Shown piece after piece: positions 1 to 8,593 of a stretch of 64,000 bases of DNA. The notes below the pieces were generated by a model. That model was not told the origin of the DNA and made no database searches. It saw only the letters and a list, made by a program, of their open reading frames with translations. The stretch is from Psychroserpens sp041224425 (GTDB lineage Bacteria; Bacteroidota; Bacteroidia; Flavobacteriales; Flavobacteriaceae), in assembly GCF_041224425.1 (NCBI RefSeq), contig NZ_JBGFGL010000075.1, positions 1 to 64,000 on the forward strand, given 5' to 3'. The stretch's first letter is position 1. Each line of letters begins with the position of its first letter. Made by a program: the position numbers and the translations under genes.

Positions 1-1
1 G

Positions 2-145
2 ATCAGCCCTACCGGTGACGGTTGGGACGGAACCTACAACGGCAGCCCGATGCCAACGAGCGATTACTGGTTCGTGGTGGAGTACGGCGAGCCGAACACA
101 GGCGAGAGAAAAGAGTTCAAAGCCCATTTTACCCTGAAAAGGTAA
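2..145 (+). CDS. 3' end of a T9SS-exported protein (type B / gliding-motility-associated C-terminal domain)
   Basis: Only the last 47 codons are in the window; the 5' part lies to the left. The translation contains GWDGTYNGSPMPTSDYWF and ends in FTLKR before TAA at 143-145. This is the tail typical of the type B sorting domain (CHU_C family), which sends large proteins through the type IX secretion system to the cell surface. Family knowledge says such tails sit on big multidomain adhesins or enzymes; the passenger part cannot be seen here. The codons are strikingly GC-rich (many ggc, gtg, ctg, cag): by hand count about 58% GC over bases 1-120, far above the genes that follow. Confidence 0.85.
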   Translation: MSPTGDGWDGTYNGSPMPTSDYWFVVEYGEPNTGERKEFKAHFTLKR

Positions 146-164
146 TAAAGCTTAAGATTCATAT

Positions 165-204
165 AAAATAGATAAGCCAAGGAAGACCTTGGCTTATCTA
201 TTTT
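165..204. terminator. Bidirectional intrinsic terminator
   Basis: A perfect 18-bp inverted repeat (165-182 and 187-204) around an AAGA loop, with an A-run on the left arm and a T-run on the right arm. It lies between two convergent genes, so it can stop transcription from both sides. Confidence 0.85.
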
Positions 205-219
205 GATTCATTATATATT

Positions 220-1737
220 CTATAAATTAAATGCTAGAGATAGAGTGACGTTTGAGTTTGTAGTATCAACGTTAGCTGTATCAGTTAAACCGATAGAGTA
301 CAGTGGATTATTGGTTTTTCTATTAGCTTGATCAAAGGTTAAGTCTAATCTAGTCATACCAAAATCATATCCTAAACCTAATGAATAACCGGTTAAGTCG
401 CCATAAAAAGAATCATCTTGATATGGACTTTCTTCAAAACGATAACCTGCTCTAAAACTCATTTTTTTGTACTTATATTCCCCTCCAAGTCTGTAGGTAT
501 TTGCTATTTTAAAAATATTCTCAATTGTTTCATTTTGTAATGCAAAAAAAGTATCGGTTGTAGGTCTGAATTCTGTGTTTCTGTAATTTCTTCTTGAATA
601 ATCAAAACTCAGTAGGCCTTTATCTTTAAAGACATAAGCTAAACTTCCAGTTATTTTACCAGGAGATTGAAGTTTGTATTCAGGAAAGATATTGATTACA
701 TTAGGGTTTACGATAGCATTAAAGCTTCCATCAATATCATTGACTGTTGTTGTAAGGCTTTGTGTGGTTTCTTCATTAATTCTATACCATATTGGTGAAT
801 TATATGTAAAACCTGCTCTTAACTCATTTGTAAGTTTATAAATAGCACCTATTTGAAATGAAAAACCATTTCCGGTAGTGAATAATGAATTTTCAAAATT
901 AACATTAGAAACAAGTGAGCCTGAATTAGAGTTTCTTTCTTGTAAATATGTGTATTTTTCAAAATTTATAAAATGGGCATTTAAATTTAATCCTAGATAT
1001 AGTTTGTCTTCATATTGAGTAGCAGCATTAAAACTTATTTTACCATTATAACCATTGGCTATATAGTCATATTTTTGATTAAAAGTTCCCTGAGCGATAT
1101 TTGAAACATAGTTAGTGTTATCATCACTGTTATTGACAGGTTCTAAAATAAAAGACTCGTAGCCTAAAAAAGCTTGCTGATTAGCATATCCATATATGGA
1201 ACCAATTTCTCCATAAGCTTGTGAAATTGTTTCATTATCGAAACGAGAAATTTCGTCTAGCCTAAGACCTTGGGAATATGCCAAAAAATAACTGTCTATT
1301 GAATTTGTATTTTGTCCATTGGCATACCATTGATCCTCATGGTTAGCTGTTTTGTCATATGCTAAACTCAACACAAATTTTTTCCAAGAGGAATTTTCAT
1401 CAGTATTCACAAAAACGAAAACACCACCAGCTTGATGCATGTCTATTTTTGATTCTGTAGAACTCGTATTTCCGTTGAAATAAGATACATCATTACTAAT
1501 TCCTAAAGTTGAAAGTGAAAATGAAGCGTGGCTTCTATTGAAAATTGCTGATCCTGCTGGATTTAATCCAACAGCCGACATGTCTCCGCCAAGCGCACCA
1601 AATGCACCGCTTAAGGCTCTAAAGCGAGCAGATCCTTGTATGTTATCTTGTGAATATTTTAGTGCATCTGAAATGTCTTGAGCGATCACATTAGACATAG
1701 AGAATACACTTAACATAAGTACTGTTAACTTTTTCAT
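220..1737 (-). CDS. Outer-membrane transport protein, OmpP1/FadL-like
   Basis: A 505-aa predicted beta-barrel with a signal peptide (MKKLTVLMLSVFSMSNVIAQ). The conserved N-terminal region SARFRALSGAFGALGGDMSA followed by NPAGSAIF is typical of flavobacterial OmpP1/FadL-like proteins, often annotated as hemin receptor or outer-membrane transport protein. The last residues (LSLAFNL) end in an aromatic-hydrophobic barrel strand. The open frame extends 16 codons upstream, but the start at 1737 puts the signal peptide at the N-terminus. It lies 25 bp behind the leftward lipoprotein gene and is probably cotranscribed with it. The substrate is unknown; FadL relatives move hydrophobic compounds. Confidence 0.8.
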   Translation of the reverse strand: MKKLTVLMLSVFSMSNVIAQDISDALKYSQDNIQGSARFRALSGAFGALGGDMSAVGLNPAGSAIFNRSHASFSLSTLGISNDVSYFNGNTSSTESKIDMHQAGGVFVFVNTDENSSWKKFVLSLAYDKTANHEDQWYANGQNTNSIDSYFLAYSQGLRLDEISRFDNETISQAYGEIGSIYGYANQQAFLGYESFILEPVNNSDDNTNYVSNIAQGTFNQKYDYIANGYNGKISFNAATQYEDKLYLGLNLNAHFINFEKYTYLQERNSNSGSLVSNVNFENSLFTTGNGFSFQIGAIYKLTNELRAGFTYNSPIWYRINEETTQSLTTTVNDIDGSFNAIVNPNVINIFPEYKLQSPGKITGSLAYVFKDKGLLSFDYSRRNYRNTEFRPTTDTFFALQNETIENIFKIANTYRLGGEYKYKKMSFRAGYRFEESPYQDDSFYGDLTGYSLGLGYDFGMTRLDLTFDQANRKTNNPLYSIGLTDTANVDTTNSNVTLSLAFNL

Positions 1738-1762
1738 GTTGTTTTTTATGAATTGAAAATTA

Positions 1763-2731
1763 CTATCTGCGTCTGCTAGAGCCACTTCTGCCTGATGATC
1801 GGGAAGTTCCAGAAGATCTTCTTGTGCTACCTGAACTTCTTACTGAAGATGAACTACGGCTTCTAGGAGTTGACATGTTTGTTCTTGACCTTGTTGAATT
1901 GGTTCTTGGTCTAATAGAACTATTGCTTCTCGTAGTTGTACCTCTTCTGACATTCGTTCTTGGTCTCATATTGGTTCTGGTCCTAACAGAAGAACTGTTA
2001 TATCTCGTACGATTTGTTCCTCTTCTTATGGATGAATTACTCCTTCTAACATTTGTATTACTTCGTAGTGTCGTGTTTCTTCTTGCTAGTGAGTTTCTTC
2101 CACTATATACTGATGCTGAACCTCTTCTTCCAGTATTGTATGCTAAACTTCTGTTATTATAGTAATATCCATAATAACCTGGAGGACACCAACCACCATA
2201 ATTCCATCCATAGCTCCAGCCATAATTCCATCCCCAAGTATTCCATCCCCAGGTATTCCATCCCCAACCTAGGCCAACATTCCATCCCCAAGGTCTATAC
2301 CAACCCCAGGTGTTCCAGCCCCAGGCACCATTCCACACCCATGGATCATAATAACCCCAACCATAATCTATATAATTAATAGTTATGTTTTCATTTGCTG
2401 CACCCCAACCAGCATAACCTGATTGTCGATCTTGACCTTCATAGTCTTCACTATAATCACCTTCATATGAATCAATATCTGTAAAAATTACATCATCTTC
2501 AGTTGGGAGCTCACTATATAGATTGGCCTTTTCGTTAAAATAATGCTTGTAGTAACTATTGGAATTACTTGTGTTCGGTTCAACTTCAGTCGCAGACGAT
2601 GCATCTTCATATACAACAACTTCGTCATCATAAATACCATCTGAACTGTACCCAACATATTGGTATGATCCACATGAGGTCAATATGAAGCCGAAACTTA
2701 TTGCTACAAAAAGCGAAAGTTTATTTTTCAT
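1763..2731 (-). CDS. Gly/Trp/Asn-rich lipoprotein with Arg/Ser-rich C-terminus
   Basis: A 322-aa predicted lipoprotein: an N-terminal hydrophobic segment ends in the lipobox ILTSC (Cys20 when counted from the ATG at 2731). An acidic stretch follows, then a low-complexity block of GWNTWGW-type repeats at about residues 120-180, then a strongly basic tail built of Arg, Ser, Thr and Asn. The repeats also show in the DNA as near-identical 15-base units around 2220-2300. It is the first gene of a leftward pair with the FadL-like protein. No enzymatic domain is recognised. I infer an envelope structural role; the basic tail could bind nucleic acid or polyanionic polysaccharide. Function unknown. 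Confidence 0.75.
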   Translation of the reverse strand: MKNKLSLFVAISFGFILTSCGSYQYVGYSSDGIYDDEVVVYEDASSATEVEPNTSNSNSYYKHYFNEKANLYSELPTEDDVIFTDIDSYEGDYSEDYEGQDRQSGYAGWGAANENITINYIDYGWGYYDPWVWNGAWGWNTWGWYRPWGWNVGLGWGWNTWGWNTWGWNYGWSYGWNYGGWCPPGYYGYYYNNRSLAYNTGRRGSASVYSGRNSLARRNTTLRSNTNVRRSNSSIRRGTNRTRYNSSSVRTRTNMRPRTNVRRGTTTRSNSSIRPRTNSTRSRTNMSTPRSRSSSSVRSSGSTRRSSGTSRSSGRSGSSRRR

Positions 2732-2777
2732 GTAGTTGTTAATTTGCATATCTCTATTATTTTATTGTTGAACATAA

Positions 2778-2785
2778 CAAAAATA
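2778..2785 (-). promoter_or_regulatory. Bacteroidota -7 box for the leftward lipoprotein/OMP pair
   Basis: TATTTTTG on the minus strand matches TANNTTTG, 46 bases upstream of the ATG at 2731. No convincing -33 TTTG is seen. Confidence 0.5.
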
Positions 2786-2825
2786 GTTAGTTTTGCAGAA
2801 CTATTTTTTTATTTAACATAATCAC

Positions 2826-2833
2826 AATATTTG
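2826..2833 (+). promoter_or_regulatory. Weak -7 box for proS
   Basis: AATATTTG, seven of eight matches to TANNTTTG, 16 bases before the proS ATG. The same variant is used in the GSII promoter at 35690. Confidence 0.35.
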
Positions 2834-2849
2834 TGCCAAAACCTCAATA

Positions 2850-4328
2850 ATGAGTAAAAATCTTACAAGTAGATCAGAAGATTATTCTAAATGGTATAAC
2901 GAATTGGTTGTTAAGGCTGATTTAGCGGAGAATTCTGCTGTTCGTGGTTGTATGGTTATTAAACCTTATGGATTCGCCATTTGGGAAAAAATGCAAGCTG
3001 AGTTAGACAGAATGTTCAAGGAAACAGGTCACCAGAATGCTTATTTTCCACTTTTTGTACCTAAAAGTCTCTTTGAAGCTGAAGAGAAAAATGCTGAAGG
3101 TTTTGCTAAAGAGTGTGCCGTCGTAACACACTATAGATTACAAAATGATCCTGATGCTGAGGGTAAACTTAGAGTAGATCCTGAGGCGAAGCTTGAAGAG
3201 GAGTTAGTTGTTAGGCCAACAAGTGAAGCGATTATTTGGAATACATACAAAGGTTGGATTCAGAGTTACAGAGATTTACCTATTTTAATTAATCAATGGG
3301 CTAATGTGGTACGTTGGGAGATGAGAACACGTTTGTTTTTGAGAACTGCTGAATTTTTATGGCAAGAAGGACATACGGCTCATGCAACTGAACAAGAAGC
3401 AATGAATGAAGCCAAACTAATGAATGATATTTATGCTGAGTTTGCTGAAAATTTTATGGCCATTCCGGTCATTAAAGGTTTAAAAACTGAAAGTGAACGA
3501 TTTGCTGGTGCTGTAGAAACATTTTGTATTGAAGCTTTAATGCAAGATGGAAAAGCACTGCAAGCGGGTACGTCTCATTTTTTAGGCCAAAACTTTGCAA
3601 AAGCTTTTGACGTAAAGTTTACAAATAATGAAGGACATTTAGATTATGTATGGGCAACTTCATGGGGCGTTTCAACACGTTTGATGGGTGCTTTGATAAT
3701 GACGCATAGTGATGATAAAGGCTTGGTTTTGCCACCTAATTTGGCTCCTTGGCAAGTTGTGATAGTGCCTATTTATAAGAACGATGAACAATTGGAGACT
3801 ATAACAACCAATGCTCAAAATATCATTAATAGCTTAAAAGAAAAAGGTATTTCCTGTAAGTTTGATGGTAGAACAACGCATCGACCAGGTGCAAAATTTG
3901 CACAACATGAATTACAAGGTGTGCCACTTCGAATAGCCATTGGACCAAAAGACTTGGAAAATGGTACTGTAGAACTTGCTAGAAGAGACACACTATCAAA
4001 AGAAGTAGTCAAAGCAGATGATTTAGTTGACATTGTTGAAGGTCTATTGAAAACCATTCAAAAAGAGTTATTCGCAAAAGCATTAAATTTTAGAGATTCT
4101 CATATTACTGAAGTTGATGATTTCGAAACTTTTAAAAAGGTATTAAAAACCAAAACTGGATTTATTTCAGCACATTGGGACGGTACCGCAGAAACGGAGC
4201 AAAAAATAAAAGAATTAACTAAAGCAACCATTAGGTGTATTCCTTCGAATGGAAAAGAAGAAGAAGGGAAATGTGTCTTAACAGGAAAACCATCAACTAG
4301 ACGAGTCCTTTTTGCAAAGGCCTACTAA
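2850..4328 (+). CDS. proS: Proline--tRNA ligase (ProRS type 3, archaeal/eukaryotic-like)
   Basis: Charges tRNA-Pro with proline in the cytoplasm. The 492-aa length and the absence of the bacterial INS editing domain fit the short type 3 ProRS used by Bacteroidota. Visible signs are the class II core with GCMVIKPYGFAIWEKM near the N-terminus, a motif 2 region around VVRWEMRTRLFLRTAEFLWQ (about residues 152-171), the anticodon-binding domain beginning near VVIVPIYKND, and a C-terminal domain with two Cys (RCIPSN, GKCVLTGK) ending in Tyr. It is monocistronic, divergent from the lipoprotein pair and followed by tRNA-Glu and rpsT. Confidence 0.95.
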   Translation: MSKNLTSRSEDYSKWYNELVVKADLAENSAVRGCMVIKPYGFAIWEKMQAELDRMFKETGHQNAYFPLFVPKSLFEAEEKNAEGFAKECAVVTHYRLQNDPDAEGKLRVDPEAKLEEELVVRPTSEAIIWNTYKGWIQSYRDLPILINQWANVVRWEMRTRLFLRTAEFLWQEGHTAHATEQEAMNEAKLMNDIYAEFAENFMAIPVIKGLKTESERFAGAVETFCIEALMQDGKALQAGTSHFLGQNFAKAFDVKFTNNEGHLDYVWATSWGVSTRLMGALIMTHSDDKGLVLPPNLAPWQVVIVPIYKNDEQLETITTNAQNIINSLKEKGISCKFDGRTTHRPGAKFAQHELQGVPLRIAIGPKDLENGTVELARRDTLSKEVVKADDLVDIVEGLLKTIQKELFAKALNFRDSHITEVDDFETFKKVLKTKTGFISAHWDGTAETEQKIKELTKATIRCIPSNGKEEEGKCVLTGKPSTRRVLFAKAY

Positions 4329-4355
4329 TTTTTTTCAAAAAAAAATGGTTAAGTA

Positions 4356-4385
4356 TTGCAACATTTAAAAATAGTTGTATTTTTG
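4356..4385 (+). promoter_or_regulatory. Promoter of tRNA-Glu/rpsT (-33 TTG, -7 TATTTTTG)
   Basis: TTG at 4356-4358, a 19-base spacer and TATTTTTG at 4378-4385 fit the Bacteroidota sigma-A promoter pattern. Transcription should begin near 4390, giving a leader of about 70 bases before the tRNA. Confidence 0.65.
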
Positions 4386-4462
4386 CATCCGCAATGAAGA
4401 ATTGCAAGTTCGTTCTGAAAGGTAACTCAAGTTATTTTTCATTTTGTTGAACAAAACATAAT

Positions 4463-4534
4463 GGCCCGTTCGTCTATCGGCTAGGACGCCAGGTTTTCAT
4501 CCTGGTAAGAGGGGTTCGATTCCCCTACGGGCTA
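4463..4534 (+). tRNA. tRNA-Glu (anticodon TTC)
   Basis: A 72-base cloverleaf: acceptor arm GGCCCGT pairs with ACGGGCT (one G-U pair at the end), anticodon stem CCAGG/CCTGG enclosing TTTTCAT with anticodon TTC, and a T arm with GGTTCGATTC. CCA is not encoded. It lies 22 bases ahead of rpsT and shares its promoter. Confidence 0.97.
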
Positions 4535-4556
4535 CAATTTTTAATAAAAGAATATA

Positions 4557-4811
4557 ATGGCAAATCACAAATCTGCTTTAAAAAGAATTAGAAGTAACGA
4601 AAAAAAGCGTTTAACTAACAGATATCAACACAAGACTACTCGTGGAGCTATCAAAAAGTTGCGTGAAATGGATAAGGCTAAAGATGCTGAGGCATTTTTA
4701 CCGTCTGTTATTTCTATGATCGATAAATTAGCGAAGAAGAACGTTATTCACAATAACAAAGCAGCTAATTTGAAGTCTCAATTGACTAAGCATGTTGCAA
4801 CATTGAAGTAA
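4557..4811 (+). CDS. rpsT: 30S ribosomal protein S20
   Basis: An 84-aa basic protein beginning MANHKSALKRIRSNEKKR, the standard S20 start, of normal length. It binds 16S rRNA early in small-subunit assembly. It is read from the same transcript as tRNA-Glu and is followed by an intrinsic terminator. Confidence 0.97.
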   Translation: MANHKSALKRIRSNEKKRLTNRYQHKTTRGAIKKLREMDKAKDAEAFLPSVISMIDKLAKKNVIHNNKAANLKSQLTKHVATLK

Positions 4812-4836
4812 GACATTGCCACTAGATATAAAGAAT

Positions 4837-4863
4837 AACCTCTCAAATTGAGAGGTTTTTTTA
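4837..4863 (+). terminator. Intrinsic terminator after rpsT
   Basis: AACCTCTC pairs with GAGAGGTT (4837-4844 and 4850-4857), followed by a T-run to 4863. Confidence 0.85.
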
Positions 4864-4900
4864 TGCTCAAAATTTAGTAACTACTAAATTGAATCACATA

Positions 4901-4936
4901 AAAAAGCCTTGACGATATTATTTGTCAAGGCTTTTT
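4901..4936 (-). terminator. Terminator of rho (bidirectional form)
   Basis: A 13-bp perfect stem (4901-4913 and 4924-4936) with an A-run on the left and a T-run on the right, just downstream of the leftward rho gene. It can also back up the rpsT terminator. Confidence 0.8.
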
Positions 4937-4960
4937 ATTTTGAATTTCCTTTAGGGAACT

Positions 4961-6577
4961 CTATCCATTCATTGAGATTAAAAACTCTTCATTATTTCTT
5001 GTTTGCTTGAAACGATCGTTAATGAATTCCATGGCCTCTACCGGATTCATATCTGCTAAATATTTACGCATTACCCACATTCTTTGGATGGTGTTGTCTT
5101 CTAATAAAAGATCATCACGACGCGTACTTGATGAAGTCAAATCGATGGCAGGGAAAATTCTTCTGTTAGAAATCTTACGATCTAACTGAAGTTCCATATT
5201 ACCAGTTCCCTTGAATTCTTCAAAAATCACTTCATCCATTTTCGAACCTGTTTCCGTTAAGGCCGTAGCAATAATGGTTAAAGATCCACCATTTTCAATG
5301 TTTCTTGCAGCTCCAAAGAAACGTTTTGGTTTGTGAAGTGCATTGGCATCAACACCACCACTTAAGATTTTTCCAGAGGCAGGTTGAACCGTATTGTAAG
5401 CTCGAGCCAAACGGGTAATAGAGTCTAATAAAATAACTACATCATGCCCACATTCAACCAAACGCTTTGCTTTTTCCAATACGATATCGGCAACTTTTAC
5501 ATGCTCATGAGCTTCTTTGTCAAATGTAGAAGCTATTACTTCACCTTGAACATTACGCTGCATATCTGTAACCTCTTCAGGACGCTCATCGATAAGTAAA
5601 ATCATTTGATACACTTCAGGATGATTCGCAGCAATTGCATTAGCAACATCTTTCAGTAGCATCGTTTTACCCGTTTTAGGTTGTGATACTATCATACCAC
5701 GTTGACCTTTTCCAATAGGAGAAAACAAATCCATGATTCGTGTTGATATGGTGCTTTGTTTTTCTGCTATATTGAATTTTTCCTGTGGGAACAAAGGTGT
5801 TAAGTGTTCAAAAGAGACTCGATCTCTTACAACTTCTGGTTTTTGACCGTTGATTTTAGTTACCTTTATTAAAGGGAAATATTTTTCACCTTCTTTAGGC
5901 GGACGTACATGTCCTAAAACCGTATCTCCTTTTTTCAACCCAAATAATCTAATTTGTGATTGCGATACATAAATATCATCTGGTGAAGATAAATAATTGT
6001 AATCTGAAGATCTTAAAAAACCATAACCATCTTGCATGATGTCTAAAACACCTTCACTTTGAATGATGGCATCGAATTCAAAGTCAGGCTCTCTATAACG
6101 GTTTCTGTTATCCTTATTGCCATTTTTAGAGTTGTCTTTTGAACGCTGCTGATTGCTGTTCTTTTGTTTATTTTCAGTATTCTTCTGACTTTTATTTTGA
6201 TTATTGTCATTAGAATTATTGGAACGTGTATCGTTCTTATGGTTGTTGTTCCTTTTTGGGTTGTTCTCCCTTTTGTCTTTATTAGATGAGTCATTTTGAT
6301 TATTGTTAGACTCATTCTTTTGCTGGGAGTTGCTATCTTTCTGTTTGTTTTGGTTATTCGTTCTTTTTCTTCTTTCTTGATTTTGATTTTTAGACTCGTC
6401 TTTTGAGTTGTCTTTAACGTCTTTTTTTACCGCTTCAGGATTAGCAGCTTGAAAGTCTAGAATTTGATATACCAAATCTAATTTTTTTAAGCTTCGGTAT
6501 TTTGGAACGTTTAAATTTTTAGCAATTTCCTGTAGCTCAGGAAGCTTTTTTGCCTTTAATTCGGAAATTTCGAACAT
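4961..6577 (-). CDS. rho: Transcription termination factor Rho
   Basis: Hexameric RNA helicase ending untranslated transcripts. The 538 residues are longer than the E. coli protein (419 aa) because about 100 residues (roughly 60-165) form a Lys/Asn/Gln/Ser-rich, probably disordered linker between the N-terminal SAP-like helices (ELKAKKLPELQEIAKNLNVP) and the cold-shock RNA-binding domain (GVLDIMQDGYGFLRS). The ATPase core shows the P-loop VSQPKTGKTMLL and Walker B VVILLDSITRLARAYN. Such N-terminal insertions are common in Bacteroidota. The gene is monocistronic and divergent from the DUF4293 gene, a pairing often seen in this phylum. Confidence 0.97.
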   Translation of the reverse strand: MFEISELKAKKLPELQEIAKNLNVPKYRSLKKLDLVYQILDFQAANPEAVKKDVKDNSKDESKNQNQERRKRTNNQNKQKDSNSQQKNESNNNQNDSSNKDKRENNPKRNNNHKNDTRSNNSNDNNQNKSQKNTENKQKNSNQQRSKDNSKNGNKDNRNRYREPDFEFDAIIQSEGVLDIMQDGYGFLRSSDYNYLSSPDDIYVSQSQIRLFGLKKGDTVLGHVRPPKEGEKYFPLIKVTKINGQKPEVVRDRVSFEHLTPLFPQEKFNIAEKQSTISTRIMDLFSPIGKGQRGMIVSQPKTGKTMLLKDVANAIAANHPEVYQMILLIDERPEEVTDMQRNVQGEVIASTFDKEAHEHVKVADIVLEKAKRLVECGHDVVILLDSITRLARAYNTVQPASGKILSGGVDANALHKPKRFFGAARNIENGGSLTIIATALTETGSKMDEVIFEEFKGTGNMELQLDRKISNRRIFPAIDLTSSSTRRDDLLLEDNTIQRMWVMRKYLADMNPVEAMEFINDRFKQTRNNEEFLISMNG

Positions 6578-6734
6578 GTATGTTTAATAATTAAGTTTTA
6601 TAAACTGAATTTGATTTATTCCTAACTTTTCTAAAAATGTGCTTAGTGGGAAAAACTTGAAAAAAATCTTGAAGATTAACAATCTGTAACTGTGAGGGTA
6701 ACAAATTGTATATGCAATAATACGATTTTATTTA

Positions 6735-6763
6735 TAATTTTTAAAAAGAAACTATTAATTTTG
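6735..6763 (+). promoter_or_regulatory. Promoter of the DUF4293 gene
   Basis: TAATTTTG at 6756-6763 is an exact TANNTTTG box. A TTTA at 6731-6734, 21 bases upstream, may serve as a weak -33 element. The ATG follows 17 bases downstream of the box. Confidence 0.5.
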
Positions 6764-6780
6764 TCCGCGATAAAAGAAAA

Positions 6781-7191
6781 ATGATACAACGCATTCAAAC
6801 ATTATACTTATTAATAGCAATAATCAGTTCTGCTGGATTGATTTTTGTTTTTCATCTTTGGACTAATACGGCTGAACAACCTGTCTTTGCAAAAGATGAC
6901 TATTTATATCTAGGTTTGTTTTTGGGCTCTGCCTTAATATCGTTAATTTCGATTTTTAGTTATAAAAATAGGAAGACACAATTCATGTTGGGTCGTCTTA
7001 ACATCATATTAAACTTTATTTTACTAGGATTATTTGTAGTTCAATCGCTAAATTTATCTGGAGAAGCTGATGTTTCTGAGAAAGGTATTGGGATTCTTCT
7101 GCCTATTTTATCTATCGTGTTTTTGGTTCTAGCCAATAAGGCCATAAAAAAGGATGAAGATCTCGTAAAATCTGTCGATCGACTGAGGTAA
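6781..7191 (+). CDS. DUF4293 family membrane protein
   Basis: A 136-aa integral membrane protein beginning MIQRIQTLYLLIAI, the recognisable start of DUF4293. Four hydrophobic segments can be seen, near residues 5-25, 42-60, 72-92 and 104-122. The C-terminus is charged (KKDEDLVKSVDRLR). DUF4293 proteins are restricted mostly to Bacteroidota and commonly sit beside rho, as here. Function unknown. Confidence 0.85.
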   Translation: MIQRIQTLYLLIAIISSAGLIFVFHLWTNTAEQPVFAKDDYLYLGLFLGSALISLISIFSYKNRKTQFMLGRLNIILNFILLGLFVVQSLNLSGEADVSEKGIGILLPILSIVFLVLANKAIKKDEDLVKSVDRLR

Positions 7192-7220
7192 ACCTATTAT
7201 CTTAATTATTTTAGTGCGTA

Positions 7221-7251
7221 AAAACCCAAGGTGAAAGCCTTGGGTTTTTTT
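7221..7251. terminator. Terminator between convergent genes
   Basis: An 11-bp perfect stem (AAAACCCAAGG / CCTTGGGTTTT, 7221-7231 and 7238-7248) with loop TGAAAG and T-tail. The right arm abuts the stop codon of the leftward phosphoesterase, so it can serve both genes. Confidence 0.85.
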
Positions 7252-7744
7252 ATCGATTTTGGAACTCAATCACTTCAAGGTTGTCAATGACATCTCCATC
7301 AATAGTGAATCGAAGCATGGTTCGTATCTTATGAAAGCCATGTTTCCCAACGGCTCCAGGATTCATATGGATCAATCCGTAACGTTTGTCTGGCATTACT
7401 TTTAAAATATGCGAATGTCCAGAGATAAATATTTTAGGTGGATGTGTCTTAATTAGATCTCGAGTTCGGTAATTGTATTTTGGAGGATAACCACCAATAT
7501 GAGTCATATAAACTTCAACTTCTTCACATTTGAACCTAAGATTTTCTTCAAATTCGTTGCGAATTTCTGCATTATCGATATTTCCATAAACCGCTTTCAG
7601 CGGTTTGATGTTTTGAATTGCATCGGTTACTTTTAAATCACCTATATCGCCTGCATGCCATACTTCATCAGCTTGTTTTACATATTTAAGGATGTCTTGG
7701 TCCATATAACTATGTGTGTCAGAAAGGAGAAGTATTTTGGTCAT
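7250..7744 (-). CDS. YfcE/MJ0936-type metallophosphoesterase
   Basis: A 164-aa calcineurin-like phosphoesterase. Metal-binding motifs occur in family order: LLSDTHSYMD (D8, H10), WHAGDIGD, YGNIDNAEIR, and the late GHSH. Relatives hydrolyse phosphodiesters with Mn or Ni; the natural substrate is not evident. It stands alone, convergent with the DUF4293 gene and divergent from truA. Confidence 0.9.
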   Translation of the reverse strand: MTKILLLSDTHSYMDQDILKYVKQADEVWHAGDIGDLKVTDAIQNIKPLKAVYGNIDNAEIRNEFEENLRFKCEEVEVYMTHIGGYPPKYNYRTRDLIKTHPPKIFISGHSHILKVMPDKRYGLIHMNPGAVGKHGFHKIRTMLRFTIDGDVIDNLEVIEFQNR

Positions 7745-7811
7745 TGGCTCTGTCGTCTAACCCTTGATGTTTTTATTATGTTAATCACAGTTCGAATTTT
7801 ACGAAACTAAT

Positions 7812-7819
7812 TATCTTTG
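7812..7819 (+). promoter_or_regulatory. -7 box of truA
   Basis: TATCTTTG matches TANNTTTG exactly. It contains the TTG at 7817 that would otherwise be read as a start codon. Transcription should begin downstream of it, so translation must start later. Confidence 0.6.
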
Positions 7820-7843
7820 CTTATTACAAAAATACAGGATTAC

Positions 7844-8584
7844 TTGAGATATTTTATTGAATTATCATATAATGGAAAAGCTTATCATGGTTGGCAAAGG
7901 CAACCCAATGCTATTTCTGTTCAAGAAGTCATTGAAGACGCGTTGTCTAAACTCTTAGGGACTGATATTTCAATTGTTGGAGCTGGAAGAACGGATGCTG
8001 GTGTACATGCGTCCCAAATGTTTGCGCATTTTGATTGTTCCAAACGTATCGAAGATGATCTGGTTTTTAAAATGAACTCTTTTTTGCCGAAGGATATAGC
8101 TATTCACGATATAATTGAAGTGCAGGAAGAAGCCCATGCACGTTTTGATGCGCTAAGTCGGGCTTATGAGTATAAAATTGTCAAAAACAAAGCTGTTTTC
8201 GATTTTGATTATACGTATTTTTTAGGGTACGATTTGGATGTTGAAATCATGAATGAAGCTTGTAAGATTCTATTCGAGTATAATGATTTTCAATGCTTTT
8301 CAAAAGTCAATACAGATGTAAAAACGTATCATTGTACTATCATGGCAGCTCAATGGGTTATGCAAAAAGACCAGCTTGTGTTTACGATAAAAGCAGATCG
8401 CTTTTTAAGAAATATGGTACGTGCCATTGTTGGCACTATGATAAATATTGGTCAAGGTAAAATTACTTTAGATGATTTACACAATATCATTAAATCTAAA
8501 GACAGATCTGAAGCAGGATATTCAGTTCCTGCACATGGCTTATATTTGAAAGAAATTGTCTATCCAGAAACGATTTCAATTTAA
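7844..8584 (+). CDS. truA: tRNA pseudouridine synthase A (TruA)
   Basis: Makes pseudouridine at positions 38-40 of tRNA anticodon arms. GAGRTDAGVHASQM carries the catalytic Asp, and RFLRNMVRAIVG is the conserved later motif. I chose the TTG at 7844 (protein begins (M)RYFIELSYNGKAYHGWQ, as in relatives, 246 aa) over the upstream in-frame TTG at 7817, because 7817 lies inside the -7 promoter box. An AGGA at 7836-7839 may help the TTG start. The gene is followed after 9 bases by the ABC exporter, so the two are likely cotranscribed. Confidence 0.93.
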   Translation: MRYFIELSYNGKAYHGWQRQPNAISVQEVIEDALSKLLGTDISIVGAGRTDAGVHASQMFAHFDCSKRIEDDLVFKMNSFLPKDIAIHDIIEVQEEAHARFDALSRAYEYKIVKNKAVFDFDYTYFLGYDLDVEIMNEACKILFEYNDFQCFSKVNTDVKTYHCTIMAAQWVMQKDQLVFTIKADRFLRNMVRAIVGTMINIGQGKITLDDLHNIIKSKDRSEAGYSVPAHGLYLKEIVYPETISI

Positions 8585-8593
8585 AGAGAAACT

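Noticed and set aside
1824..2162. A 112-codon plus-strand frame opposite the lipoprotein gene
   Set aside because: It is the Leu/Val-rich antisense reading of the Arg/Ser-rich coding strand, with no start signals.
6043..6315. A 90-codon minus-strand frame inside rho
   Set aside because: It is an alternative frame of the Asn/Lys-rich linker of Rho; no start or stop signals of its own.
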